Below are positions 21,129 to 29,506 of a DNA stretch of 44,339 nucleotides, one piece after another. A model generated the notes under the pieces. The model had not been told where the DNA came from and did no database searches. It saw only the letters and a program-made list of their open reading frames with translations. Position 1 is the stretch's first letter, and every line of letters begins with the position of its first letter. This stretch comes from a virus. The position numbers were made by a program, and so were the translations under genes. The stretch is from positions 1 to 44,339 of the IMG/VR virus record IMGVR_UViG_3300045944_000135; one strand, 5' to 3'.

Positions 21129-21563
21129 ATGTCCGCCGAAATTGTAGAAGATATTCTTAAGCATTTCGGTGTTAAAGGGATGCGTTGGGGTATTCGTCGA
21201 AAAGCCACAGTCGGACCACAAGAAGTTATCGTCAGTGATGTAAGAAAGAAGCTCAAAACTTCTGGTGGTGCAGGACATCCGGCGCATCCCGAAGCTATTC
21301 GTGTACGTACACTCGGACAAATCGGAAAGAAAAGTGGACTGAAAGCACTTTCTGATCAAGATCTCCAAGATTATACAAGACGATTACAGCTAGAAGCAGG
21401 TGTGAAACGACTTAACTATACCAATGCACCCCTCGCCAAGAGATTTGTCTTGACTCTTCTTGGACAGACTGGTAAAAATACAGCGCAAAATGCTGCTAAT
21501 GAAGTTGCGTCACAACAAGTTAAGAAAAGATTGATTAAAGCGGGAATATTAGCAGCAGCCTAG
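21129..21563 (+). CDS. Phage protein with HFGVKGMRWG motif
   Basis: A 144-residue protein starting one base after the preceding stop. LKHFGVKGMRWGIRRK near the N-terminus is a short motif found at the ends of many different phage structural proteins; I know of no proven role, but it may direct proteins into the procapsid. The remainder is basic and helical (DQDLQDYTRRLQLEAGVKRL), with KNTAQNAANEVASQQVKKRL near the C-terminus. Probably a minor capsid or internal protein. Confidence 0.7.
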   Translation: MSAEIVEDILKHFGVKGMRWGIRRKATVGPQEVIVSDVRKKLKTSGGAGHPAHPEAIRVRTLGQIGKKSGLKALSDQDLQDYTRRLQLEAGVKRLNYTNAPLAKRFVLTLLGQTGKNTAQNAANEVASQQVKKRLIKAGILAAA

Positions 21564-21576
21564 ATAGGGGGTTAGT

Positions 21577-23322
21577 GTGGGCCTATCTAATACCGCGGTA
21601 CCGATCTACTATGGTCGATTTCGTGAAGCGGTTGTCAAAGGTGAAATTCCTGTTAATCGCGAAATCTCTATGGAGATGAATCGGATTGATTCGCTTATTG
21701 CTAACCCAAATATTTACTACGATGATGAAGCTATTGAAGGGTTTATTCGCTATTGCGAAGGAGAATTAACTCTAACCGATGGATCCGATTTACATCTTCT
21801 TGATTCATTCAAACTTTGGGCTGAACAAATCTTTGGTTGGTACTACTTTGTTGAACGTAGTGTCTATGTTCCTACTAGAGACAATCATGGTGGTCACTAC
21901 GAAAAGAGGTTAATTAAAAAACGTCTAACTTTAAAACAGTATCTAATAGTTGCCAGAGGTGCAGCCAAGTCGATGTATGAATCGGCAATTCAAAGTTTCT
22001 TTCTAAATGTTGATACGTCAACTACTCATCAAGTTACTACTGCGCCAACGATGAAACAAGCAGATGAAGTTGTCTCACCAATTCGTACCGCCATCACGCG
22101 CGCACGCGGGCCGTTGTTCAAGTTTCTTACCGAAGGCTCGCTTCAAAATACTACCGGATCGAGGGCTAATCGTGTCAAGCTTGCAGCCACTAAAAAAGGA
22201 ATCGAAAACTTTCTCACCGGTTCTTTACTTGAGGTTCGACCAATGGCCATTAACAAGCTACAAGGACTTCGTCCAAAGATTTCTACCATCGACGAATGGC
22301 TGTCGGGAGATCTACGAGAAGATGTAGTGGGAGCGGTTGAACAGGGAGCGTCCAAACTAGAAGATTATTTGATCGTTGCTGTCAGCTCTGAAGGAACTGT
22401 TCGTGCGGGTTCCGGTGATACAATTAAAATGGAGTTAATGGATATTCTTAAAGGTGAGTATTTTGCGCCGCATGTTTCGATTTGGCATTATAAACTAGAC
22501 GAAATCGAGGAAGTTGCTGATCCGGCAATGTGGGTGAAGGCGAATCCAAATCTAGGAGCGACAGTTTCTTATGAGACGTATCAGCTTGACGTGGAGCGTG
22601 CTGAGAAGGCTCCAGCATCTAGGAATGATATTCTCGCCAAGCGTTTTGGAATTCCGATGGAGGGTTATACTTATTTCTTTACGTACGAAGAAACTCTTCC
22701 CCATCGTGCGCGAGAGTTCTGGCAGATGGCTTGCTCACTCGGAGCTGATCTTTCTCAGGGAGACGACTTCTGCGCCTTTACCTTCTTGTTTCCGTTAGGG
22801 CGAGAGAAATACGGTGTAAAAACTCGCAGTTATATTACTGAGCTCACCTTGATGAAACTGCCAGCGGCTATGCGACAAAAATACGAAGAATTTATCAATG
22901 AAGGAAGTCTTCACGTAATGCCGGGAAACATTCTCGACATGATGGAAGTCTATGAGGATCTCGATCGTTTTATTTTAGCTTCCGAATACGATGTTCGAGC
23001 TCTTGGCTATGATCCTTATAATGCCAAAGAATTTGTCGCTCGCTGGGAAGGAGAGAACGGACCATTCGGTATTGAAAAAGTAATTCAAGGAGCTAAGACT
23101 GAATCGGTTCCACTAGGCGAGATCAAGATTATGAGTGAAGAGCGATTATTGATCTTCGATCAGGCACTGATGTCTTTTGCAATGGGAAATGCGATTACAT
23201 TAGAGGATACTAACGGAAATCGCAAACTATTGAAGAAAAGACAAGACGAGAAAATCGATAATGTCGCTGCTCTTCTGGACGCCTGGGTTGCATATAAATT
23301 GAACAAGGAGGCGTTCGAATAA
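21577..23322 (+). CDS. terL: Terminase large subunit, HK97-like
   Basis: A 581-residue protein from GTG 21577 after AGGGGGTTAGT. ATPase: VARGAAKS (Lys131) is the deviant Walker A, and ISTIDEW (Asp239-Glu240) the Walker B plus catalytic Glu. Nuclease: GADLSQGDD (Asp391), LGYDPYN (Asp479) and DNVAALLDAW (Asp561/Asp569) supply the metal-binding acidic residues of the RNase H-like fold. It drives DNA into the procapsid and cuts at the start and end of packaging. The length is normal. It lies 5 kb downstream of the small-subunit-like gene and shares one base with the next start. Confidence 0.95.
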   Translation: MGLSNTAVPIYYGRFREAVVKGEIPVNREISMEMNRIDSLIANPNIYYDDEAIEGFIRYCEGELTLTDGSDLHLLDSFKLWAEQIFGWYYFVERSVYVPTRDNHGGHYEKRLIKKRLTLKQYLIVARGAAKSMYESAIQSFFLNVDTSTTHQVTTAPTMKQADEVVSPIRTAITRARGPLFKFLTEGSLQNTTGSRANRVKLAATKKGIENFLTGSLLEVRPMAINKLQGLRPKISTIDEWLSGDLREDVVGAVEQGASKLEDYLIVAVSSEGTVRAGSGDTIKMELMDILKGEYFAPHVSIWHYKLDEIEEVADPAMWVKANPNLGATVSYETYQLDVERAEKAPASRNDILAKRFGIPMEGYTYFFTYEETLPHRAREFWQMACSLGADLSQGDDFCAFTFLFPLGREKYGVKTRSYITELTLMKLPAAMRQKYEEFINEGSLHVMPGNILDMMEVYEDLDRFILASEYDVRALGYDPYNAKEFVARWEGENGPFGIEKVIQGAKTESVPLGEIKIMSEERLLIFDQALMSFAMGNAITLEDTNGNRKLLKKRQDEKIDNVAALLDAWVAYKLNKEAFE

Positions 23323-23417
23323 TGGAGAAGAGAGTCATATTTGGTATTAGTGAAGTATGTTTAATTATTATTGCAATCTTTATTGTTCTTGCTTATTTTA
23401 CGGGATGGAATAATTAA
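23322..23417 (+). CDS. Single-helix membrane micropeptide between terminase and portal
   Basis: A 31-residue peptide (MEKRVIFGISEVCLIIIAIF, then IVLAYFTGWNN) starting at a TAATG overlap. Residues 13-27 are a hydrophobic helix with a basic N-terminus. Membrane peptides in the middle of head genes are unusual. Translation is supported by the overlap and by the lack of any other frame in the gap. Confidence 0.5.
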   Translation: MEKRVIFGISEVCLIIIAIFIVLAYFTGWNN

Positions 23418-23449
23418 CTTCGAGCGAGTTTTGGGGAAGGAGGTGAGAT

Positions 23450-24772
23450 ATGTCGCGACTTGGCACGGCGTTACGACATGCCTGGAACGTATTCTCTAAT
23501 CAAGAACGACTAAGAAATTCGCCTTGGCCGGTTCAACCCGTTGGTGATACACGAAATTATGGTACAAGCTCCGGGTCAAGACCAGATCGGGTAAGACTTC
23601 GAATCCCCAATGAGCGCTCGATTATCTCCTCAATTTACACACGTCTTAGTATCGATATTGCATCTGTCGACATGCGTCACATAAGAAATGACGAGCAAAA
23701 TCGATATCTCGAGGATATTGATAGTGGTCTCAATAATTGTTTGACTGTTGAAGCCAATATTGATCAAGCTGCTCGCGCATTTCGCCAAGACATTGCTCTA
23801 ACACTTTTTGATAGCGGCGTTGCTGCGCTTGTTCCTGTGGATACATCAATTAGTCCAGAGAAATCTGGTGGATTCGAGATTTTGACACTTCGTGTTGGCA
23901 CTATCGTTCAATGGTATCCGAAACATGTACGAATTAGTTTGTATAATGAAGATAGAGGGGTTCGTGAAGAGATTACTCTAGAAAAAACTGCAGTAGCAAT
24001 TGTTGAAAATCCGTTGTATGCAGTAATGAACGAGCCAAATTCAACTCTTCAGCGTTTGTTGTACAAGCTTAATTTGTTGGATACTATCGATAGTCAAACC
24101 GCGTCAAAACAACTCGATATCATTATTCAGCTTCCATATGTAATTAAGTCTGAAGCTCGTAGACAGCAGGCAGAACAACGCCGCGCAGACATCGAGTTTC
24201 AACTTAAAAGTAGCGAATACGGCATTGCTTATACAGACGGGACTGAAAAGATCACTCAGTTGAATCGACCGGCCGAAAACAGTCTTTTGAAACAGGTCGA
24301 ATTCTTAGTAGAGATGCTGTATGGTCAACTCGGTCTAACTGAAGAAGTCATGAACGGTACGGCTGACGAACAGGCTATGCTGAATTATTGGAATCGTACA
24401 ATTGAGCCTATTCTTACGGCTATCGTTGAAGCTATGCGACGCACTTTCTTGACCAAAACTGCTCGAACACAGAAGCAAACAATTGATTTCTTCCGAGATC
24501 CGTTCCGACTGGTTCCAATTGAGAACATTGCCGAGATTGCTGATAAATTTACTCGTAATGAGATCATGACATCGAATGAGATGCGACAAGTGATTGGTAT
24601 GGCCCCACATCCGGATCCGAAAGCTGATCAACTAATAAATAGCAATATGCCTCAAGGAGCTCTAACAGGTGTAGGAACAGAAGAAACAGTAGCAACAGTT
24701 CCCCCAGAGGTAATGAATGAGCTGAGGATCCAAGACTTAGAGAGGAACGGTCAAAATGGGAGCAGAGGCTAA
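23450..24772 (+). CDS. Portal protein
   Basis: A 440-residue protein from ATG 23450 after GGAAGGAGGTGAGAT. NERSIISSIYTRLSIDIASV near residue 55 and VEFLVEMLYGQLGLTEEVMN near 288 are typical HK97/SPP1-type portal segments, with RNEIMTSNEMRQVIGMAPHP near the C-terminus. It forms the dodecameric ring through which DNA enters. The length is normal, and it overlaps the protease-capsid gene by 17 bp. Confidence 0.9.
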   Translation: MSRLGTALRHAWNVFSNQERLRNSPWPVQPVGDTRNYGTSSGSRPDRVRLRIPNERSIISSIYTRLSIDIASVDMRHIRNDEQNRYLEDIDSGLNNCLTVEANIDQAARAFRQDIALTLFDSGVAALVPVDTSISPEKSGGFEILTLRVGTIVQWYPKHVRISLYNEDRGVREEITLEKTAVAIVENPLYAVMNEPNSTLQRLLYKLNLLDTIDSQTASKQLDIIIQLPYVIKSEARRQQAEQRRADIEFQLKSSEYGIAYTDGTEKITQLNRPAENSLLKQVEFLVEMLYGQLGLTEEVMNGTADEQAMLNYWNRTIEPILTAIVEAMRRTFLTKTARTQKQTIDFFRDPFRLVPIENIAEIADKFTRNEIMTSNEMRQVIGMAPHPDPKADQLINSNMPQGALTGVGTEETVATVPPEVMNELRIQDLERNGQNGSRG

Positions 24773-26771
24773 GCCTGACTTTAGCGGCTATGCCACGAAG
24801 GCTGGTCTTAAATGCTCAGATGGCCGGACAATTACGCCAGATGCCTTTAAGCATCAGGATAAAGAAACTGTCCCGTTGGTCTGGCAGCATGGTCATAACG
24901 AACCAGGTAATGTACTTGGCCATGCAGTTCTTGAGCATCGTGAGGATGGTGTCTATGCCTACGGATTCTTTAATGATTCCGATCAGGCAAAGAATGCCAA
25001 GACACTAGTACAGCATAAAGACATCAAGTCGCTGTCTATTTACGCTAATCAGCTTACCGAGAAGGCCAAGCAAGTTCTTCATGGATTCATTCGTGAGGTA
25101 AGTCTGGTGTTGTCAGGTGCCAATCCAGGTGCACTCATCGATAACATCACATTGGCTCACGCTGATGGCGAAATGGTCACGCTGGAAGATGAAGCAATTA
25201 TCTTTACGGGTTTGGAACTTCATCATGGTGAAGGAGAGTCTTCGGAAACCACAGACTCAAAAGCAGAACATTCCGCTGACGATCCTACAGTGCAGGAAAT
25301 TTACGATTCGATGACCGACGATCAAAAGGAAGTCGTCCACTATATGGTCGGTACCGCGCTCGAGAGCGCTAAGAGGACTCTTAAGCAGTCAAGCGATGAT
25401 GACAAAGATGAGACAACTGATACGAAAGAAGAAGAGTCCAAAGAAGTTGTCCATAATGAAAATAATGAAGAGAAGGGACGGCGCATGACCCGCAATGTTT
25501 TCGAGCAGAGCGGAACGAAAAAGGAGGAAGAGAGGCACGTTCTCAGTCATGATGCGATCAAGGGGATTGTCGAAGACGCCCATAGGATGGGATCGCTGAA
25601 AGAAGCCGTCGAAGCCTATGCGCTTAAACACGGTATCGAGAACATCGACGTTCTCTTCCCAGACGCTCGTTCAGTTACTGATACCCCCGAGTTCGATCAA
25701 CGGCGGGTCGAGTGGGTTTCTGGTGTCATCAATGGCACAAAGCACTCGCCGTTCTCTCGCATCAAGTCGATCGTAGCTGACATTACGTTCGATGAAGCTC
25801 GAGCCCTTGGTTACATCAAGGGGAATTTGAAGAAGGAAGAATTCTTTGGAGTTTCTAAGCGCACGACAACTCCGAGCACTGTTTACAAGAAGCAGAAGCT
25901 AGATCGCGACGATATTATCGATATCACCGATTTCGATGTTGTAGCCTGGCTCAAGGCCGAGATGCGCATGATGCTTGACGAAGAGCTCGCGCGGGCGGTA
26001 CTTATTGGTGATGGTCGTGACGTTGCTGATGAAGACAAGATCAAGGATCCGATGGGTGCTCCAGAAGGTGCTGGGATTCGATCAATTCTGTACGATCATG
26101 ATCTTTATGTGGCGACAGTTACCGTTGATGATACTGCTGATGCGCCAGAAGTTGTCGATGGAATTACTTCAGCATTGCAGTATTACAAAGGATCGGGTTC
26201 TCCGACATTCTATACAACACTTCCTACACTTACATCGCTTCTAACTGCTCGCGATCCTCAGGCGAATCGTCGTTATTGGAGTACTCCAGCTGAGCTTGCT
26301 AGTGAAATTGGTGTTTCGAATATTGTTACTGTTGAAGTCATGGAAGGTGAAGTCGATCTGATCGGCATTATCGTAAATCTGAAGGATTACACAATCGGTG
26401 CCGATAAGGGTGGAGAGATTAATTTCTTCGATGATTTCGATATCGATTATAACCAGTATAAGTATCTATACGAGACTCGCATTTCTGGCGCCCTTACGAA
26501 GATCCGTTCCGCCATGGTCGTCAAGAGAGCAGGAGCGGGCGCTACGCTTGTTACTCCTGTGGAGCCAGCCTTTGATGGTACAACTGTTACGGTTGCGACC
26601 ACGACTGGTGTTACCTATAAGAACAAGGATACCGGAGCTACACTTACTACTGGTGCCCCAGTTACATTGGCAGATGGTGAGTCGATTACGGTTGAGGCTA
26701 CACCGGCATCGGCTTCATATTACTTTGCAAGTAATCAGGAAGATCAGTGGACTTTCGAGAATCCAGCTTAA
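24756..26771 (+). CDS. Prohead protease-major capsid protein fusion with C-terminal Ig-like domain
   Basis: A 671-residue protein from ATG 24756. Residues 1-165 match HK97-type prohead protease: LVWQHGHNEPGN (His45/His47) and DIKSLSIYAN (Ser92/Ser94). An acidic linker (about 170-240) replaces a scaffold. From about 244 the chain is a HK97-fold capsid protein: MTRNVFEQSG, EDAHRMGSLKEAVEAYALKH, PFSRIKSIVADITFDEARAL, LIGDGRDVADEDKI and ANRRYWSTPAELASEIGVS. The last 70 residues (VTVATTTGVTYKNKDTGATL, ending WTFENP) form an Ig-like or decoration domain also seen in the tail-tube gene at 27403. An internal start at 25485 could give capsid protein alone. Confidence 0.92.
   Translation: MGAEAKPDFSGYATKAGLKCSDGRTITPDAFKHQDKETVPLVWQHGHNEPGNVLGHAVLEHREDGVYAYGFFNDSDQAKNAKTLVQHKDIKSLSIYANQLTEKAKQVLHGFIREVSLVLSGANPGALIDNITLAHADGEMVTLEDEAIIFTGLELHHGEGESSETTDSKAEHSADDPTVQEIYDSMTDDQKEVVHYMVGTALESAKRTLKQSSDDDKDETTDTKEEESKEVVHNENNEEKGRRMTRNVFEQSGTKKEEERHVLSHDAIKGIVEDAHRMGSLKEAVEAYALKHGIENIDVLFPDARSVTDTPEFDQRRVEWVSGVINGTKHSPFSRIKSIVADITFDEARALGYIKGNLKKEEFFGVSKRTTTPSTVYKKQKLDRDDIIDITDFDVVAWLKAEMRMMLDEELARAVLIGDGRDVADEDKIKDPMGAPEGAGIRSILYDHDLYVATVTVDDTADAPEVVDGITSALQYYKGSGSPTFYTTLPTLTSLLTARDPQANRRYWSTPAELASEIGVSNIVTVEVMEGEVDLIGIIVNLKDYTIGADKGGEINFFDDFDIDYNQYKYLYETRISGALTKIRSAMVVKRAGAGATLVTPVEPAFDGTTVTVATTTGVTYKNKDTGATLTTGAPVTLADGESITVEATPASASYYFASNQEDQWTFENPA
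25470..25487 (+). promoter_or_regulatory. Possible internal ribosome binding site and start for free capsid protein
   Basis: AGAAGGGACGGCGC precedes ATG 25485, which is in frame with the fusion. The peptide from there begins MTRNVFEQSG, the kind of start I recall for stand-alone capsid proteins. It would yield a 428-residue capsid chain. Confidence 0.45.
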
Positions 26772-26783
26772 GGTAGGCTTCCG

Positions 26784-27122
26784 ATGGCAAGATTCTTTGG
26801 TCGCGTTGGTTACGGCGAAACAGAGGAAACTGAGCCTGGTGTGTGGGTAGATACTATCGTTGAGCATGATTATTACGGAGATGTTATCCGAAACACGAGA
26901 AATCTTCGTGAAGGAGAGAATCTTAATCCTGATCTCAGCGTACAGAATTCGATCAGTATTGTAGCCGATGCATATGCCAATGAGCATTTCTTTGCCATTC
27001 GTTATGTGGAATGGGCGGGGACTTTGTGGACGGTTTCCAGTGTCGAAGTGCAGAGTCCCCGTCTTCTGTTGAGATTGGGGGAGGTGTACAATGGACCGAC
27101 TCCAGTTGCACCAAATCCTTGA
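26784..27122 (+). CDS. Head-closure/neck protein
   Basis: A 112-residue beta-rich protein from ATG 26784. FFGRVGYGETEETEPGVWVD, then ITRNTRNLREGENLNPD-like segments and FFAIRYVEWAGTLWTVSSVE fit the head-tail joining (HK97 gp9/ SPP1 gp16-type) family found after the capsid gene. It overlaps the next gene by 32 bp, as neck genes often do. Confidence 0.75.
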   Translation: MARFFGRVGYGETEETEPGVWVDTIVEHDYYGDVIRNTRNLREGENLNPDLSVQNSISIVADAYANEHFFAIRYVEWAGTLWTVSSVEVQSPRLLLRLGEVYNGPTPVAPNP

Positions 27123-27387
27123 AACGTTTGTAGATAATGTATATTTTCAGCCACCAACTAATATTCAGCTAGTATATCCTTGTATTATCTATAAGCGTGA
27201 TTTCGCAGACACTAAATTCGCGGATGACAAACCGTATACTCATACAAAAAGATATATGGTTATGGTTATTGATCCAAATCCCGATAGTGACATTCCAGAA
27301 AAAGTAGCCTCTATGCCTATGAGTCTATTTAATCGGTTTTACACAGCCGATAATCTAAACCATGACGTTTACAATGTGTTCTTCTGA
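27091..27387 (+). CDS. Tail terminator/neck protein
   Basis: A 98-residue protein from ATG 27091, preceded by GGGGGAGGTGTACA. YPCIIYKRDFADTKFADDKP, then YTHTKRYMVMVIDPNPDSDI match a small family placed between head closure and tail-tube genes. The alpha/beta pattern is compatible with tail terminator proteins, which cap the tail tube and bind the neck. Confidence 0.75.
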   Translation: MDRLQLHQILETFVDNVYFQPPTNIQLVYPCIIYKRDFADTKFADDKPYTHTKRYMVMVIDPNPDSDIPEKVASMPMSLFNRFYTADNLNHDVYNVFF

Positions 27388-27402
27388 GGGAAAGGAAAAA
27401 AA

Positions 27403-28284
27403 TTGACTGCCCTACAATGGGACCAGGTTGGTGAACGTCTGTACGAGGTAGGCGTTGATCATGGGGTTCTGTATCTTCCAGACGCAGGCGGTATGTACGT
27501 CGGTGGAGTCGCCTGGAATGGCCTCACAACGGTCACCGAATCACCCTCTGGAGCCGAGCCTTCACCGCAGTTTGCGGACAATATCAAGTATCTAAACCTG
27601 ATCTCGGCTGAGGAATTCGGCGGAACGATCGAAGCATTCACTTATCCGGAGGAGTTCGCTCAGTGTGATGGTACGGAACTTCCTTCGCCAGGTGTTGCAG
27701 TTGGTCAGCAGGGTCGAAAGATCTTCGGTCTGTGCTATCGAACACGTGTTGGTAACGATATCGATGGTACAGATCATGGCTACAAGTTGCATCTACTTTA
27801 TGGTTGTCAGGCGTCTCCATCCGAAAAAGCTTATGCCACGATTAATGATTCGCCAGAGGCAATCGCCTTTAGTTGGGAAATTACTACTACGCCAGTTCCG
27901 GTTACTGATATGAAGCCAACAGCTCTACTAGTAATTGATTCGACACTAGTCGATGCAGCCGCTCTAGCTCTTCTTGAGGAGCAGCTGTATGGTGATGTCG
28001 ACACTGAGCCGAATCTGCCACTTCCCGATACTGTTATCGGTATGTTTGCTGGAACTATTACCAGGGTTGATATGGGAGTTTCTACAAATCAGCCAACATA
28101 CTCGGTCGGTACTCATATTGTCACTATTCCAGCAGTTACCGGTGTTGCCTGGAAGATTAATGGCGAGGATGTAACTTCTGGTGCTCAGCCCGCAATGACT
28201 ACCGGTCAGAGTTCTACTGTTACAGCTCATGCTATGCCGGGTTATCTTCTTGACGGCGATACTGATTGGACGTTCGACTACTAA
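27403..28284 (+). CDS. Major tail tube protein with C-terminal Ig-like domain
   Basis: A 293-residue protein; the start is TTG 27403, 10 bp after a GGGAAAGG site, and no ATG fits. [20 protein letters not shown], then GVLYLPD and [20 protein letters not shown] are found again in the gene at 28871. [14 protein letters not shown] and [14 protein letters not shown] lie mid-chain. The C-terminal 70 residues ([20 protein letters not shown], ending [10 protein letters not shown]) form an Ig-like domain related to the capsid C-terminus. It should build the tail tube. Confidence 0.88.
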   Translation: MTALQWDQVGERLYEVGVDHGVLYLPDAGGMYVGGVAWNGLTTVTESPSGAEPSPQFADNIKYLNLISAEEFGGTIEAFTYPEEFAQCDGTELPSPGVAVGQQGRKIFGLCYRTRVGNDIDGTDHGYKLHLLYGCQASPSEKAYATINDSPEAIAFSWEITTTPVPVTDMKPTALLVIDSTLVDAAALALLEEQLYGDVDTEPNLPLPDTVIGMFAGTITRVDMGVSTNQPTYSVGTHIVTIPAVTGVAWKINGEDVTSGAQPAMTTGQSSTVTAHAMPGYLLDGDTDWTFDY

Positions 28285-28315
28285 GGGGCCCCCTCCCCAG
28301 ACAGGAGGCTGGAGA

Positions 28316-28858
28316 ATGCTCACTATTGTCGTGCCAGGCGTCGAATACTTCGACGAAGAGTCACGAGAATTCGTCACCCAGGGCGATGTGACTTTGAACC
28401 TAGAGCATTCTCTGGTCTCACTGTCAAAATGGGAGTCGAAACACGAAAAGCCTTTTCTCGGTGAAGGTGAAAAGACAACCGAAGAAGTTTTAGACTATAT
28501 CAAACTTATGACTTTAACTCCCAATGTTCCAGAGGAAGTTTGGTCGAGTCTTTCTGAGACCAATATTCTAGAAATTAATGAGTACATCGATGCCAAGATG
28601 ACAGCTACTTGGTTCAGTGAAGCTCCAGGTGCACCGAAATCTCGAGATGTCATTACCGCCGAACTTATTTACTACTGGATGATTGTCTTTCAAATTCCGT
28701 TCGAATGTGAGAATTGGCATCTTAATCGGTTGTTCACTTTGATTCGAGTTTGTAACATTAAGCAAGCAAAGCCAAAGAAGATGAGTCGTGGCGAAATTGC
28801 AGCCAGGAACCGAGAACTCAATGCTCAACGCAGAAAACAGCTGGGCACAAAAGGTTAG
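28316..28858 (+). CDS. Tail assembly chaperone
   Basis: A 180-residue protein; ATG 28316 follows AGGAGGCTGGAGA, whereas the longer frame from 28229 overlaps the tube gene. [20 protein letters not shown], then [20 protein letters not shown] and [20 protein letters not shown] are typical of phage tail assembly chaperones. The C-terminus is basic ([20 protein letters not shown]). I see no long second frame that a -1 frameshift would open, so the usual G/GT pair seems absent. Confidence 0.82.
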   Translation: MLTIVVPGVEYFDEESREFVTQGDVTLNLEHSLVSLSKWESKHEKPFLGEGEKTTEEVLDYIKLMTLTPNVPEEVWSSLSETNILEINEYIDAKMTATWFSEAPGAPKSRDVITAELIYYWMIVFQIPFECENWHLNRLFTLIRVCNIKQAKPKKMSRGEIAARNRELNAQRRKQLGTKG

Positions 28859-28870
28859 AAAGGGGGTGGC

Positions 28871-29506
28871 ATGACCGCTCTCGTTTGGGATCAGCCAGGC
28901 GAACGAGTTTACCAAACTGGTATCGATCGTGGAGTTCTCTATCTTCATGACGGAACTGCAGTAGCTTGGAATGGATTAACTGATGTTGAAGAATCTAGTA
29001 ATTCCGAATCAAAGTCCTTTTATCTCGATGGGGTAAAATATTTGGAAATTTTGACTCCGGGGGACTTTTTGGGTAAACTAAAAGCTTTTACTTATCCCGA
29101 TGAATTCGATGCCGTTAACGGTCTTGCTGAGGTCGCCCCTGGGTTGACGTATTACGAACAACCATCGAAAAGCTTTGATTTGTCCTATCGGACGAAGATA
29201 GGTAACGATTTAGACTCAGAGTATGGTTATAAGATTCACATTCTTTATAATGTAATCGCAAATCCTGATCCATACACGTTTACCACAGTTAAAGATACTG
29301 GAGATGCTGTCGAATTCGGTTGGACTTTGACTGGAACGCCTCCGAAGATTGAGAAATTTAGACCGACGGTTCATGTTTCGATCGATTCGCTAAAAACGCC
29401 TGCGAATATCTTGCAAACTATAGAAAAAACCTTATATGGATCAAACATAGCCAATCCCAGTCTTCCATCTATTCAAGATCTTACTGAATATTTTGGAGGA
29501 TTATAA
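28871..29506 (+). CDS. Second tail tube paralogue, lacking the Ig-like domain
   Basis: A 211-residue protein from ATG 28871 after GAAAGGGGGTGGC. It parallels the 27403 product: MTALVWDQPGERVYQTGIDR, GVLYLHDGTAVAWNGLTDVE, LKAFTYPDEFDAVNG and FDLSYRTKIGNDLDSEYGYK. It stops at LPSIQDLTEYFGGL, where the first paralogue continues into its Ig-like domain. It may form a minor tube section, a tail-tip ring or an alternative tube. Confidence 0.85.
   Translation: MTALVWDQPGERVYQTGIDRGVLYLHDGTAVAWNGLTDVEESSNSESKSFYLDGVKYLEILTPGDFLGKLKAFTYPDEFDAVNGLAEVAPGLTYYEQPSKSFDLSYRTKIGNDLDSEYGYKIHILYNVIANPDPYTFTTVKDTGDAVEFGWTLTGTPPKIEKFRPTVHVSIDSLKTPANILQTIEKTLYGSNIANPSLPSIQDLTEYFGGL

Noticed and set aside
26398-26850. 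150-residue + strand ORF in another frame of the capsid gene
   Set aside because: Leucine/arginine-rich shadow of the capsid C-terminal domain.
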